Shown: positions 49,622-60,807 of the stretch, one piece after another
Position numbering within the stretch: position 1 is the first letter of the stretch
How the letters are laid out: every line of letters starts with the position of its first letter
Assembly (NCBI GenBank): GCA_029834535.1
Contig: JAQMWT010000389.1
Coordinates: forward strand, 1-64,000
Direction of reading: 5' to 3'
DNA from: Chrysophaeum taylorii
Lineage: Eukaryota; Sar; Pelagophyceae; Pelagomonadales; Pelagomonadaceae
Length of the DNA: 64,000 nt
The notes under the pieces: model-generated
What the model was told of the DNA's origin: nothing
Databases searched by the model: none
Seen by the model: only the letters and a program-made list of their open reading frames with translations
Program-made: the position numbers and the translations under genes

Positions 49622-51508
49622 TTATGAAGAAGAATATGACGTGGTAGGCGGGTGGTCGTCGTCGCCAAAGAGGGCCCAGCCGGATGAGTCGAGGAGGTGG
49701 TCGTAGACGTAGGGCAGGTGCCGCGAGAACGGGCGGGTAAGATTGTAGAACTCGAGATTTGAGACGTAGGTACTCGGCTGCCCCGCGAGGAGGTTCGGGT
49801 AGGGTATGAGGTCCTCGGCGCGGTGACCCTCGCAGAGCTCAACCTTCTTATCTTCGGGCATCTCCGCGGCACTGGAAATCGTCGACCAATCGTAGTAGTA
49901 GCCATTCGAAAACGAAACCCACGTCTCGTCAAACTCAAACTCCTCCTCCTCAAACAACCAGCGAATCGTTTGCACGTAGCGTTCGTGCATGCCCGGGATG
50001 ATCCAAAACACGGGGTCAAACGGCGACGACTCGGTGTCGGCCGTCCCGACGTGGCCAATCATCACGATTTGGTCTAAGACGAGATCCCACTCGCGGTCGT
50101 CGTCGTTTTTTCCGCCGCCACCTCGTGCTGCTGCGACCGCGCCCGTCGCGTTCAACAAATCCCAGGAACTCCTCGCGTTCGGGTAGTTCCGTCGGATGCG
50201 CTCGGTCGCCTTTTTGCACGTGCACTGCTGCGGTGGCACGTCGTCGGCACAAAAGTCGGGACAATCGATCAAGCCTCGACGCCAGAATTCCTTCGACGCT
50301 CGCGTCGATACGTTGTGAAAATTAAAAGCGGCCTGAGTTTCTCCGAGATATGACGGAACGTAGTTCCACCGGCCCCCAACCATCCTGTGGACCGAGGAGT
50401 CGGACGACACCACAACCCGCATCGCGTCCAAAAGGCTCTTGGCGAGGCGGTACTCGAGCGGGCGAGCCGTTTGCCGTCCGTACTCGGTTCTCGAGCGCGT
50501 CAGAAACGGCGTCGGATCAGTGTTCCAAGGCACCTTCAGCAAGCCGTAGGCGTTCTTGGTGGTGATCCTTCCTTTCGGAACCGGGAGCCACGCCCATCGT
50601 CCCGAATCCACGACGCGCAACGCGTTGCTGGGGTCGCCGACCGAAAACCAATTCGGCGACCACAAAACGGACGCGTCTCTTACGACAGTCGGGTCCCAGT
50701 ATGGAATCGAGACCCGCGGGTCGATTGCCTGGAGCGTTTGCTCGTAGCGAAGCGTAAAAGCCATCAGGTGGTTCGAGGTGCCCGACCCTCCGTGCCAATG
50801 GTCGCACGTCCTGTCGCCCGACCGCGCCTGGTGCGCGACGACAAACCATTCCGCCGAATGGTAGGCATCTCCGTATATCTTCCGGCCCACGGCATCCGGC
50901 ACCGCATGCGTGACGGCAATGGCATCCAAAAACAGGTACCTATCCATCAGCCCAACGTCGCGCACTTCGCGTCGGACGTACTTGGCCTCTAGCTCCAAGA
51001 CGACCGAACGCCGTCTTCCGCCGTCGTCGGTCGCCGCGACAGACAAGGTATGCGTCCCAGTTCTGGCGGCCATCACGTCCACCTGGCATCCCCCCCTCTC
51101 CATCACCTCGAGATCCTCTCCTGCTTCCATAACGCACGACGACAGCGACGACTCGTCGTCCTCGGGGAAGCTACTCCTCGCGACCACCCTCGTCTCCTTC
51201 AACACCTCGACGATGAGCCCATCATAAAGCCCGTCAGCAATCGCGCGCCCGAAATGCCGTTCGTAGGCGTTCGACGCCGTCAAACACAATCCGTTCTCGC
51301 AATGCACCTGCCCACAAAAAACAGGGACACTCCTCCTCTTTTCGTCCTCCTTGCTCCACCGCGCGCATTCGAGCGCGTACACTAAACCAGCGATCGTCAC
51401 GCACACCGCAGTAGCCCGCCACAAAGGCTTCTTTTCCTGCTGCTTCGGAGGCGGACGTCGCTTCGACGTGGTCCCATAGGTTAACAGCGGTGCTCTCGCG
51501 CCCGCCAT
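49622..51508 (-). CDS. tyrosinase-like copper oxidase, type II membrane protein
   Basis: 628 aa from ATG 51508. A cytosolic basic N-terminus is followed by a membrane anchor (AVCVTIAGLVYALECA, about 34-50). The ectodomain has a CuA region (HSAEWFVVAHQ, CDHWHGGSGTSNHLMAFTLRYEQTLQ, RVSIPYWDPT) and a CuB region (MVGGRWNYV, FNFHNVS, IGHVGTADTESSPFDPVFWIIPGMHERY). Type-3 copper enzymes of this group oxidise phenols to quinones or act as catechol oxidases. An upstream part (about 70-180) has a Cys-containing beta domain. The mix of H-rich motifs supports the family; substrate unknown. No introns. Confidence 0.88.
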   Translation of the reverse strand: MAGARAPLLTYGTTSKRRPPPKQQEKKPLWRATAVCVTIAGLVYALECARWSKEDEKRRSVPVFCGQVHCENGLCLTASNAYERHFGRAIADGLYDGLIVEVLKETRVVARSSFPEDDESSLSSCVMEAGEDLEVMERGGCQVDVMAARTGTHTLSVAATDDGGRRRSVVLELEAKYVRREVRDVGLMDRYLFLDAIAVTHAVPDAVGRKIYGDAYHSAEWFVVAHQARSGDRTCDHWHGGSGTSNHLMAFTLRYEQTLQAIDPRVSIPYWDPTVVRDASVLWSPNWFSVGDPSNALRVVDSGRWAWLPVPKGRITTKNAYGLLKVPWNTDPTPFLTRSRTEYGRQTARPLEYRLAKSLLDAMRVVVSSDSSVHRMVGGRWNYVPSYLGETQAAFNFHNVSTRASKEFWRRGLIDCPDFCADDVPPQQCTCKKATERIRRNYPNARSSWDLLNATGAVAAARGGGGKNDDDREWDLVLDQIVMIGHVGTADTESSPFDPVFWIIPGMHERYVQTIRWLFEEEEFEFDETWVSFSNGYYYDWSTISSAAEMPEDKKVELCEGHRAEDLIPYPNLLAGQPSTYVSNLEFYNLTRPFSRHLPYVYDHLLDSSGWALFGDDDHPPTTSYSSS

Positions 51509-51544
51509 CCACCACACCAAGTCTCTTCCTAATAATAACTACTT

Positions 51545-51591
51545 TTTTCTGAGGACGCAATAACTTTTTCTTCGGTTGCGTCCTCAGAAAA
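51545..51591. repeat. perfect inverted repeat (hairpin)
   Basis: TTTTCTGAGGACGCAA at 51545-51560 pairs exactly with TTGCGTCCTCAGAAAA at 51576-51591 across a 15-nt loop. It lies about 40 bp upstream of the tyrosinase start codon on the minus strand, so it could be a promoter element, 5'-leader hairpin or tiny inverted-repeat element. Confidence 0.75.
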
Positions 51592-51688
51592 TGATTCAGG
51601 CCACCTATGACGTCCCCTCTTATTAGCACCCGAACATTTTTTTTTAACCCATCACACACATCCTGCGCTGCTTGCTAACACCAACAAC

Positions 51689-51722
51689 ACACACACCCCC
51701 CTCTTAGCTGTCGACATTTAAG
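51689..51722. repeat. short dispersed repeat (copy 2, partial)
   Basis: Shares ACACCCCCCTCTTA and GTCGACATTTAA with the copies at 21004-21064 and 52312-52370. Confidence 0.5.
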
Positions 51723-52311
51723 CACAACAACACAACAGTGTCCTCCTGAGGGGCATTGATTCTTTGTTGTTGATCGCGCAGGCGCCGCCGCCGCCGCAGC
51801 ACCTGGGAGGGGCGGGTCCCGCTCCTGTAGAGGAGGAGGAGGAGGCCGGGCGGAATACTACTGTTGATGTGCGACTCGGAGGAGTGCGCCTCCACTACCA
51901 CTAAGACACATCAACGCACGGCGGCGGCGGCGGCCACACACAGCATCGCCAGAAAAATAAGGTGCGCTCTGTGGCAGACGAGCAGGCAGAAGAAGCGGTC
52001 GCGCGGTAGAACATAGGATCCGGCGATTGTGGTCGGAATCCTACTACTACTACTACTACTACTACTACTAGTAGAGGTGTCGTCGTAAGTAGAGGATGGT
52101 CGTGCACGACTATTTAATTTTGGCGACCGTTGTGTGTACAGTAGTAGGTAGTTGTTGTGCGCTTTATTATGTTAGTAGGACTATAGTAGAAGAAGAAGAC
52201 AGACACCTACGGGCGGGGCCCATCCTCTCTTCGCCAGCCCCACGCCTCGGCGATGACCCCGACTAGGTCCCGCGTACTTATCTCCGGCCGTCAGGCACAT
52301 CCCTCATACCC

Positions 52312-52370
52312 CACAAACCCGCCCACATCCTTCATGCTCCCCACACCCCCTCTTAGGAGTCGACATTTAA
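52312..52370. repeat. short dispersed repeat (copy 3)
   Basis: Reads CACAAACCCGCCCACATCC then TTCATGCTCCCCACACC, CCCTCTTAGGAGTCGACAT; nearly the same as copy 1 at 21008-21069. Confidence 0.65.
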
Positions 52371-52558
52371 AGACAGACAGTCACAGACAGCCACGTCAGG
52401 TATGTAGGAAAATTGATTTTGAAATTTGTATTGAAAATTTTAAGTAGGGCACGGTTCTTAAAAAGTTCGCGGCTTGTTACGCGCAGTGTAATTATGTGGG
52501 CAAGGAAGAAGCCTCAGAAAGAAGTACCATTGTATCTCTAGAGGGAAGGGAAATAAAC

Positions 52559-54667
52559 ATGCGACGATGGCGGGTGGTCTGCGTGGTCCTTATGGGACTC
52601 GTGAGGGGTCGCGCCGCGCTGACGATGCAGTGCGGGGCCCATCCGCAGCGGCGGTTTTTGCCGGAGGACACGGAGCGCGATCCGCCGGTGCTGTGGACAT
52701 CGCCTGGGGTGCGTGCGTGGTGTGGTGTAGGAAGGAGGACATGGTTCGTTTTATATATAGGCGGGAAATACGTGGGTGCGGCAGCTCATCGAAGCCGCGA
52801 CGGGAGTCCACACGGGGTCCATGTACTTGGACGTGCGTGCGTTTGTTGAGCGAAGGTGATGCGCGTCGCAGAATTCTCTCGTCAACAAGATGCCGGGCGA
52901 GCGGCGGTGCGACCGTACCGTCGCGGTCATAAAGGGCCACCCCGAGCACCGGACCTTCGATATGGTGTTCAACGCGACCAACACCCAGCCGTGTCGGGGA
53001 GTTGCGAACGAAGAAAAATGTGAGGATGTCGGTGTTGTGGCGTGATGACGATCGCTTCAGGCGCTCGTCACTTCGCGCACTACTTGGGCAAGTGCGGGCG
53101 ACCAGGTTACTTTCGTCGCGCGGTCGCGGTGGTCCGAGACCCGTTTCGGTCGCTCCTGGCCGAGTTCCAGCGATATAGCCGCCAGGAGGAGGACCGCAAG
53201 AGCCGACGAGATTCGAACGCCCACGTCGCGGCCGTCGACGACTTGAAGAACCCTCGAGATTTTCTCGAATGGGCGCTCCCCGCGGCGCGGCAATGGGTCG
53301 CGGACTGGGAAGAGTACGCCCGGCTTGGAAAGGACCGGATCCACTTTGTGAGGTACGAGGATTTGTTGGCGCGCAACCTCAGGGCACTCGCGGATCTAGT
53401 CGGGTTCGTGACGCCTTTGGGAGGAGGGGTCGCACAGTCGTCGTCGTCGTCGCAAAGACAGCCGACGTCGTCGCAGCAGCAGCAGCACCGGGTGACGCGA
53501 CAGCAACTCCATTGCGCGTTCGAGCACGTCGCGCAGAGCGGAGCGTCTTTCAAGCGGACGGGCGACAAACGGGCGTTAGCGCACCGGGCCTTCGCGACGG
53601 TCGTCCGAGGCCGGAACGAATCATCGGCCTGCGTGCTCTGGCGGTCGGTCGGCGCTCTCGCGACCAGACTCGGGTACGCGCCGCCCGTGCCGTGCGGAAT
53701 AACGTCGGAGAGCCTCCTCCGCAGCAGCGCCACCACAAAATCCAGCGTCCTGGCGCTCGCCGACCAGGCGCGATTGTCGGGGTTGCCGCCGCGGCCTCGG
53801 AGTCTGGCCGCGCAGGTGGAAGCCCGCGTGCTGTTGCCGTCGTGCGCGCCCGGTCGCGTCGCCGTGCGCGTCGAGCGTCCCGGCACGTACGTGCCCGTGG
53901 CGAGGGTCCGGTGCGAGGGCGGGAGCCATCACGAGTACGCCGTGAAACCAAAGACGTTGGTCTCGCTGCGGGTGATCCAGACGACCATCAACAAGCGGAG
54001 CACGCAGTCGGGAAGTAGCCGAGTTCTGGTCCGCAAGCGGCTCTACGAGAAGCGGGTCGAGGTGACGAGACAGCAGTGGCAGTGGCAGTGGCGGGGATTC
54101 GGAAGCCTCGTGCTCGGACCGGGGAGCTTCGATATCGTCGTCGAGTCGCTCCTCGGGTCGGCGCCGCGGAAACCCGTGCTGAGCGACGAGGAGTGCCGGG
54201 TTTCGCACGTGGCTCTCGGGGTGATGGGGAACTCGACCGCCGCCGCCTTGGGGGAGCTCCTCGAGGTCATCGACGAGAAGCCGCTGGTATGGGACTGCGG
54301 CGAGGGCGCGAGCACCAAGCACCACAAGCGGCGAGCGGCGGCGATCGAGATGCTCGAGGGCCGAGCGATCCGCGAGACCGTCGTCGTCACGGCGGCGACG
54401 CGCGAGCTCGCCGGCATATCTTTAAATTGGGCGGCCAACCTCGAGCGCAACGCGATATTTAACTATGCGATCGGTGCCCTCGACGACGAAACCTTCCAGA
54501 GACTCAGCGGCCTCGCGGCCCCCGTGTTTCGCGTCCCGACGCGAGAAACCAAGCTCGCGGCCTCGTTTTTCGACGTTTTTCTCGGCGCGCCGTCTCTCTC
54601 GATTCTCTACGTCGACGTCCGCGCTATTCTTTTGACGGGCCATCTCCTCTCGAGCCTCTTTATTACT

Positions 54668-54702
<35 letters not shown>

Positions 54703-57553
54703 TCCTCCTCGTAATAATATGTTGCGGTGCGCGCCCACCACCCACTGTTCGACGCTCGTGTGGCTGCCTTCCTCGACGACCGCAGCCCGCGAACGCCTCG
54801 TCGAGGAGCTGAGCGTTCTGAGGGTAGCGCCCGAGTCTCGGACGACGTCGACGCTCGCCCCTCTCGAGGATCCCTCGTGGCCTTCGCTCGACGCCGCCCT
54901 CAACAGCCTCGAGGTCGTGTCCCCCATCACCGACAGCAACGGCCGCGAGGTAGTGAGGGATTATTGTCCCGCGAGTTCGTCGGATTACGAGTCGGAAGAC
55001 CATTTGGTTGTTGGTTTCGGGTTGTGCGCGAGATCGCTTCACTCCCTGAAGAAAAAGCCCCACGCCAAGCGGCAGCGCGTCTTCGCGGAATCCGAATACC
55101 AAACCGACCTCGGCTGGGCCCTCTCTCCGTACGCTCGCGTCGCCGTCGAGGCGACCAACAAGGTGCGAGCGACCGCGACGACGACGACGACGTCTCGCGT
55201 CGTCGCGGTCAAGAAGGACGACAACTTCTTCAGCGACCTTTTGGCCTACGTCGAGAACCTTCCCAAGAGTCCGCCGAGGTCGCTGGTGAAGATGGCCACC
55301 ATCTTTTCCTCGGAGGACGACGACGACGACGGCGACGACGACCACCAAGGGGGAAGAAAGCAGCGGCGGCGGCGGCGGATCGCGTTGTCGGTCGTCGTCG
55401 CGCGGCGAACGACGACGACGCTTTTGCAGACGCAGATCGAGGCGCTCGGCGCGGCCGCCGGCGCGGCCGAGGCGCGCTTCGAGCTCATCGCGGCACTCGT
55501 CGCCGGCGGCGGCGGCGGCGGAAAACCAGTCAACTTGTGGCCGAGCCTCGACGTGATCCTGACGGCGGACATGGAGGACGTTTCGCCGCGCGGCGACTGG
55601 GTCGCGACGGTCCTGCCCGACGTGCTCCTCTCGCCGTCGTTCGGCGCGTGGTTCGCGCGCTTCCGCCGGTCGACCGGCCTCGGCCGAAGACGCCGCAACG
55701 TACGGGTCGTCGCGCCGTGCGTATCGAGCGTTTCGAACGTCACCTCGACCCCCGACGGCGGAAGAATGGACTGCGCCGAGGTCCACACGGTGGCCTCAAA
55801 GCTCGAGTGCGACGCTTGGCTCGCCGACCGCGTCTCTTCCGTCTCTCTCAACGGCCGGGATCGCCACTTCGACGAGCATCTCGCGCCCGCGGGGACCCTC
55901 GCCGCCCACGTCCTCTACAGCACCTTGAAGTCGAACCCCCTGCTCCCGCGAAAGTACAAGCAGGACGCGATCCGCGTCGCGTCCCTCACGACCCGATCGC
56001 TCGCCAACTGCGACAAATTACTCCGGGAGGAGGGCGACGAGACCCACGGCCTCGGCAATCACGCGGGTATCTTCGTGATGGAGCGCAACGGCCGCCAGGC
56101 CACGGAAACTCCGGAGGTCGTTTCGATTCCCTCGGCCCTCATGGTCTTCCGCCACCAGAACATGACCCCCGACGACGACGACGACGGCGGCGGCGGCGGC
56201 GGTGGTGGTTCTTCTCGTCGCCACAAAAAAAACAACAATTTTTTTGCTGCTGCCGTCGCCGCCAAAAAAATAACGACGACGACGACGACGACGACGACGA
56301 GACGCGGCGTCGTGCTGCGGGACGTCCAAGTGTTGACGGCGCGGCAGAGCGCGGCGGACGTGCGGCTCTTTAGCGACCCGTCATCCCTGGTAACCCTCGC
56401 CGAGCGCGACGTCTACGTCTACGTCGTCGAGGCCGTCGGCGGGCTCGCGAACCGGCTGCGCGCCGTCTCGACCGGCTGGATCGTCGCAACGCGTCTCGGA
56501 AGACCTCTCGTCATCGCCTGGCCGATCGACGCCGAGTGCTCGGCGCAGCCCGAGGACCTCTTCGACCTCGACGCGATCGGCGTCCCGATCGTCAACGCCT
56601 CGTGGCCGAAGCTGTCGACCCGCACCCTCGAGAGCATCGTCAAGCCCCTCGAGACGAGCGTCGCCGAGGTCGGCAAGACGCCCATTCTCCCGACGGCGGG
56701 CGCGAGGCCCGAACGCGGCACGACCATCGCCGCCGAAAAACCGGCGGCACTCGACAGGCCCGTCCACCTCTACGCGCGCACGCAGCGACACGCGCCCTAT
56801 TCGCGATACTGGTCGTTTTATCTCGGCTACACGAACCTCGACGCGCGCGCCTCGCTTTTCGCCCTCTCGCCCGCGCGCGGCGTCGCGGCGAACATCCGCG
56901 CGGCCGCACCCCGCGTCTCGCGCAGCGTCGGAGTCCACGTCCGGATGCAGTGGAACGAGACCGTCATGGTCAAGGACCTCGAGAAGAAGGTCGAGACGGG
57001 CACGGCCGACCCCGAACTCCTCCAGCGCTTCAATCGCCAGACCGCCCAGAGCCTCGAAGCCTACCAACACCGTCGTGCTATCTGCGACCTCGAAAACTTC
57101 AAGTCGTACCTCTCGGAGAAGTACTCGACGACATCGACCTATTTCGTCGCCTGCGACGTCCCCGACTGCCTCCGAGCCTTCGACACGGGCAATCGACGCG
57201 GCCGCGTCGTCCGGGGCCTCGCCTACCACGACGAAATGGTCAGAGGCGACTGCTGGCGCGACTCGAGGTCTGCGACCTGCCAGCAGCTCGCCTTTGTCGA
57301 GCTCCTCCTCCTCAGCAAGTGCGAGTCCCTCGTTATCTCCAAACACTCCTCCTTCTCCGACGTCGCCTCCCTCCTCAGCCGCAGTTTTCGACCCAGCGAC
57401 GAACTCATCTTCGGCGCGACCCCAGGGACTGGGCCGTCGAGTCAGCCTGCGGCTTCCTCAACACCCACACCGCCAAGGATGCTTCCGCCGCGCCCGCGCC
57501 GCCGCGCTTCTTCTCGCGCGCCGGAAGCACCGGCGGCGGCGGCGGAAATATGA
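52559..57553 (+). CDS. giant sulfotransferase-glycosyltransferase fusion protein
   Basis: ATG 52559 opens a signal peptide (RRWRVVCVVLMGLVRGRA). Removing introns 52709-52760, 52833-52871 and 53020-53060 gives about 1,620 aa. First comes a sulfotransferase: PAPS loop SPGAGNTWVRQLIEAATG, then VAVIKGHPEH and the 3'-phosphate motif RRAVAVVRDPFRSLLAEF. A middle part (54400-56330) has nucleotide-sugar-transferase character (RNAIFNYAIGALDDETFQRL; later DWVATVLPDVLLSPSFGAWF). The C-terminal domain looks like a GT-B fucosyltransferase (VVEAVGGLANRLRAVSTGW, SVGVHVRMQWN, ESLVISKHSSFSDVASLL). Acceptors are probably cell-surface or extracellular glycans. After about 57415, family-like sequence (RDWAVESACGFLNTHT) continues in another frame to 57798, so the real end may be there. 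Confidence 0.8.
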
Positions 57554-58441
57554 CGACGACGACGCACCTCGCCGCCGTCAACAAGACGTCCGCCGCCTCC
57601 CTCCTCGCCGCCGCTGCCAAGCAGCCCGGCAGACGCTCGCGCCGACCAACGCGCGCCGAGCTCTACAGAAAGCAGCTGCGCCTCGTGCAGTCGGCGCAGC
57701 GCCAGGCAGCAGCAGCAGCACCGGGTGCCGCCGCCGCCAAGATCGCGCAGACTATGCGGCGACCCGACTCTTCTTCTTCTTCTTCTTCTTCTTCTTAATA
57801 AGGCGCTCGATTATTGATGATGATGCCACCAAACAAACCAACCACCACAGCGAGAAACAACACGAAAAAAATTAATAAATCGACCCCCTCGTGCGCTCGA
57901 TTTTCGTCTGTCTGTTTGCATGTTATTCATTCATTCATTCATTCGTTCATTTGTTCGTTCGTTCGTTCGTTCGTTCGAGGGCGACCTCGTGCTGCTCGCT
58001 CGCTCGCTCGCTCGCTCGCCCGTCGTGACACCTCGTCTATACTACATTCTTTCTCCTTCGTCGTCTTCCTCTTCCTCCGAAAAAGCGGCCGCCGGCGACC
58101 CAAGCGTCGCACACTCTCGTGTGCGCCCACCTGGCTCTTCTCTCAAGGGCTGCCGGCGCTCAAATGGAAATTCATTTTGTTGTTGGTGGTGTTCTTCGAC
58201 GACGTGCGGCTCGTCTTTGCGGCGGCGGCGGCGGCGTTCGCAGCCAAAGAAGGAAAGGAAAGGAAAGGAAAGGAAAAGAAAGGAAAGCCTCACCGTTGTT
58301 TATGCTAGTCGTAGGATCGTCGTCGCACGTAGCTCCTCGTCGCTTTTGCTTCTTTGAGAGAGAGACTCCTATCTTATCCTCCATCGTTCGTCCCCACCCA
58401 CCCACCCCACCCGCGAGAAAAAAAAAAAAAAAAAAGGTCAC
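57554..58441. other. intergenic, simple-sequence rich
   Basis: Includes TTC runs (57768-57796), ATTC/GTTC tetramers (57926-57978), GCTC tetramers (57996-58018), GGAAA runs (58252-58286) and an A18-like run (58417-58435). The 57554-57798 part may encode the true C-terminus of the preceding protein. Otherwise no gene seen. Confidence 0.6.
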
Positions 58442-59909
58442 CTAGGCTACCACGGATGGCGCGGGCGGTGCGGCGAATAGGTGATGGTAGTGTCCCGGGC
58501 GCCAACGACGGGCGCGTCGTCGAGAGGCACAGTGGTAGCCCTCTTCGTGGCTGCTGCTTTTACGCGGCGAATCGACTAGACTCGCCCTCGAGTTCTGCGA
58601 GCCATGGTGATGGTGTGGAAACCCGAGCGACGTGGGCGCAGTCGTGACGAGACGCCTCTCCGACCGGAGCGGCGGGAGCTGGGTACCGGCGTTCGCGAGC
58701 CCGGCGCTCCTAGATTGACGCGCGTAGCGACGTTGTTTGTAGGGATCAACGAGACGCTGGCGGCGAGGCCCGTCGCGCTGCTGCTGCTGCAAAGGCGGCG
58801 GCGGCGGCGGCGGCGGCGGGGGCGGCGCCTTGATGGGAGGGAGGCCGGGATGCACCGCCCGAAGCGACGACGATGATGTCTCTTGTCCTCGAGGAAGAAG
58901 TAGGGATCCTCGACCAGCATCACCCCGCCGGTTCTTCTTCTTCTTCTTCTCGCGACGGTGGTAACGAAGCATCGCGCGCGCCACATGGTTACAGCACGAG
59001 GACGCGCTTTCTTCGACATTTGTTTCGTCGTCGAAAAAGTTGGACGTAAGAAGAAGGCAGGCCGGCGTCGGGCGACGCGCCGGCTCGGATTCGCAACACG
59101 CGGCGACGAAGGATCGCGAAACAGAACACGCGACGTTCGGCATGGGCGGGGGCAGGCCTTCGGCGATCTTGTACATCGCAGCCATGGGATTCTGGAACTG
59201 CGGCCACGGCACGTCGCCAGTGAGCATCTCGGCGACCGTGCACCCGACGCTCCAGACGTCGGCGCTCGTCCAGTCCTCGAGCGATCCGTCGCACAGCTGG
59301 CCGCGAATTACTTCGGGCGCCATCCAGTGCGGCGTCTGCGGAACATCCTCTCAAAAACACAACAGGACTACTCACGCCCTTGAGGCCGGACAAGGAGGCG
59401 ACCTTGGTGGCCTCGACGACGTACTTTGACGACCCAAAGTCCGCCAGCTTCGCGACCAGCGAGCCGTAGTCTTGCGACGGGGACGCGACGCTCGCGAGGA
59501 GCACGTTGGCACCCTTGATGTCGCGGTGCGCGATCCCGTGCGAGTGCAAGTAGATCAGGCCCGCGAGGATTTGGGCCGTGAAACGACGCGTCGAAACGCG
59601 ATCGAGCGCGCCAACCGTCTTCGTGAGCTGCCGGAGCGAGCCACCGTGGGCGTACTCGAGAAACAAATGGAGCCGCGGTCCATCGATCTCCATCCCGTGG
59701 TACCGGACGATGTTCGGGTGCCGCAGCCGCCGGACCATTGAGATCTCGCGCATCATCACGCCCCTTTCCTCCTCGCTCTCGGTGTGCATCACCTTGCACG
59801 CCACGGGCAGCCCATCGCTCAGTTGGGCGAGGTATACTCGACCCGTCGCCCCGCGACCCACCACGCGTCCGAGGACCCAGTGCCCGACGCTGCTGCTGCT
59901 GCCGTCCAT
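58442..59909 (-). CDS. MAP3K-like (STE11/NPK1-type) protein kinase
   Basis: ATG 59909 (MDGSSSSVGHW). Kinase domain residues about 10-275: glycine loop GRGATGRVYLA, Lys in VACKVM, HRDIKGANVLLA, LADFGSSKYV, then GTPHWMAPEVI after removing a 39-nt intron (59336-59374), DVWSVGCTVAEML. All catalytic residues are intact. The GTPHWMAPEVI motif and short domain fit MAP kinase kinase kinases, which start MAPK cascades in response to stress or growth cues. The tail is Lys- and Pro-rich with a poly-Pro run from a GGC/GGCGGC repeat (about 58793-58835) and Gln run, then Ser/Arg-rich sequence to the stop at 58442. Confidence 0.9.
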
Positions 59910-59918
59910 TCACGTTTT

Positions 59919-59950
<32 letters not shown>

Positions 59951-60233
59951 GGAGTGTTAACAACTGCTTTAATAATAATAATAAATAAATAAATGTATGT
60001 ATGTATGTATCCGAGAGAGATGAACGATATCCCCCTAGGCCCTCGGTTGCGCGGGCCTTACCCTCGCAGCCTTGATGGATGGGATGACCCACCCGCTAGA
60101 CTGGCCGTCGCGCAGCAGTCGCCTGCTCGTTGGTCGTCGAAATCAGCACGATGATTGGTGCCTCCCAGCAGATTTCCTGCTAGCAGTAGTACCCTGCTGT
60201 CGAAACTTTCTTCTGTAGGAGGAGGGCGAGGCG
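59910..60233. other. intergenic
   Basis: Simple repeats (TTG run 59921-59951, AATA runs about 59972-59992, ATGT run 59993-60010). No gene seen. Confidence 0.6.
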
Positions 60234-60807
60234 CTAGGCAAGATTGGCGGCCGTCGCGTCGCGCTTCTGGCTCACGATGAGGAGAGGCGGGTCGAGCGCC
60301 CGAAGAGGCAACGCGACTTGAACCGATTTTCGTTTCTTTTGGTCTTCCGGCGGATTGCAGCACAAGTAGACCTAAAGAAGAAAGAATGACGTCCCCTCAA
60401 CCGCAGTTCCTTACCGCCACGAGCGTCGAGGTCGTGCAGGCGAGAATGACGAGAAAGCACACGACTTCGTCGCGGTTGGCCATCCTCTTGCTATCGCGCG
60501 CCTCGCAACTGTAGGTCGCGGCCGTCGTGTCCGCGCCCCTGTTGACGATGAGCGCGCAGCTCCCGGCCTTGGACACTGTGACCGAGCACGACTGCGTGCT
60601 GCAGTCTTCCCACGTGCCATCGTCCTCAGTGAGGCCTTCGCAGGCGCGTCCCCAGCCGATGCTCACTGCGCCCTCCACGCTCACCTCGAGGTCCTCATCA
60701 ACATCACGCCGGGCAACCGCGCCGCCCGCGAGCTCGATCGTCCTCGACCTCCCGTCACAGGTCAGCTTGGACGCACCGACGACGACAACGGCGAGCACCA
60801 AGATCAT
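60234..60807 (-). CDS. small type I membrane protein, unknown function
   Basis: ATG 60807 starts a signal peptide (MILVLAVVVVGAS), then an all-beta, Cys-containing ectodomain of about 90 residues (LTCDGRSRTIELAG, GWGRACEGLTEDDGTWEDC, SQSCSVTVSKAGSCALIV), one membrane helix (VVCFLVILACTTSTLV) and, after a 43-nt intron at 60372-60414, a cytosolic tail with CC, basic and Pro residues (YLCCNPPEDQKKRK) ending at TAG 60234-60236. The intron keeps frame and has GTAAGG and TTTAG ends. The ectodomain could be an Ig- or lectin-like fold, but I do not recognise it. Confidence 0.65.

Larger units (their letters stand above)
51509..52558. other. intergenic: hairpin, dispersed repeats, simple sequence
   Basis: Holds a 16-bp stem hairpin (51545-51591), two copies of a short dispersed repeat (51689-51722 and 52312-52370), a GGA run (51830-51850), GCC runs (51781-51800, 51917-51940) and a CTA run (52038-52068). 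No convincing gene. Confidence 0.6.

Noticed and set aside
53042-53060. ATG at 53042-53048 as the start of the large fusion protein
   Set aside because: These codons lie within the third intron. Upstream exons carry a signal peptide and the PAPS-binding loop needed for the sulfotransferase domain.
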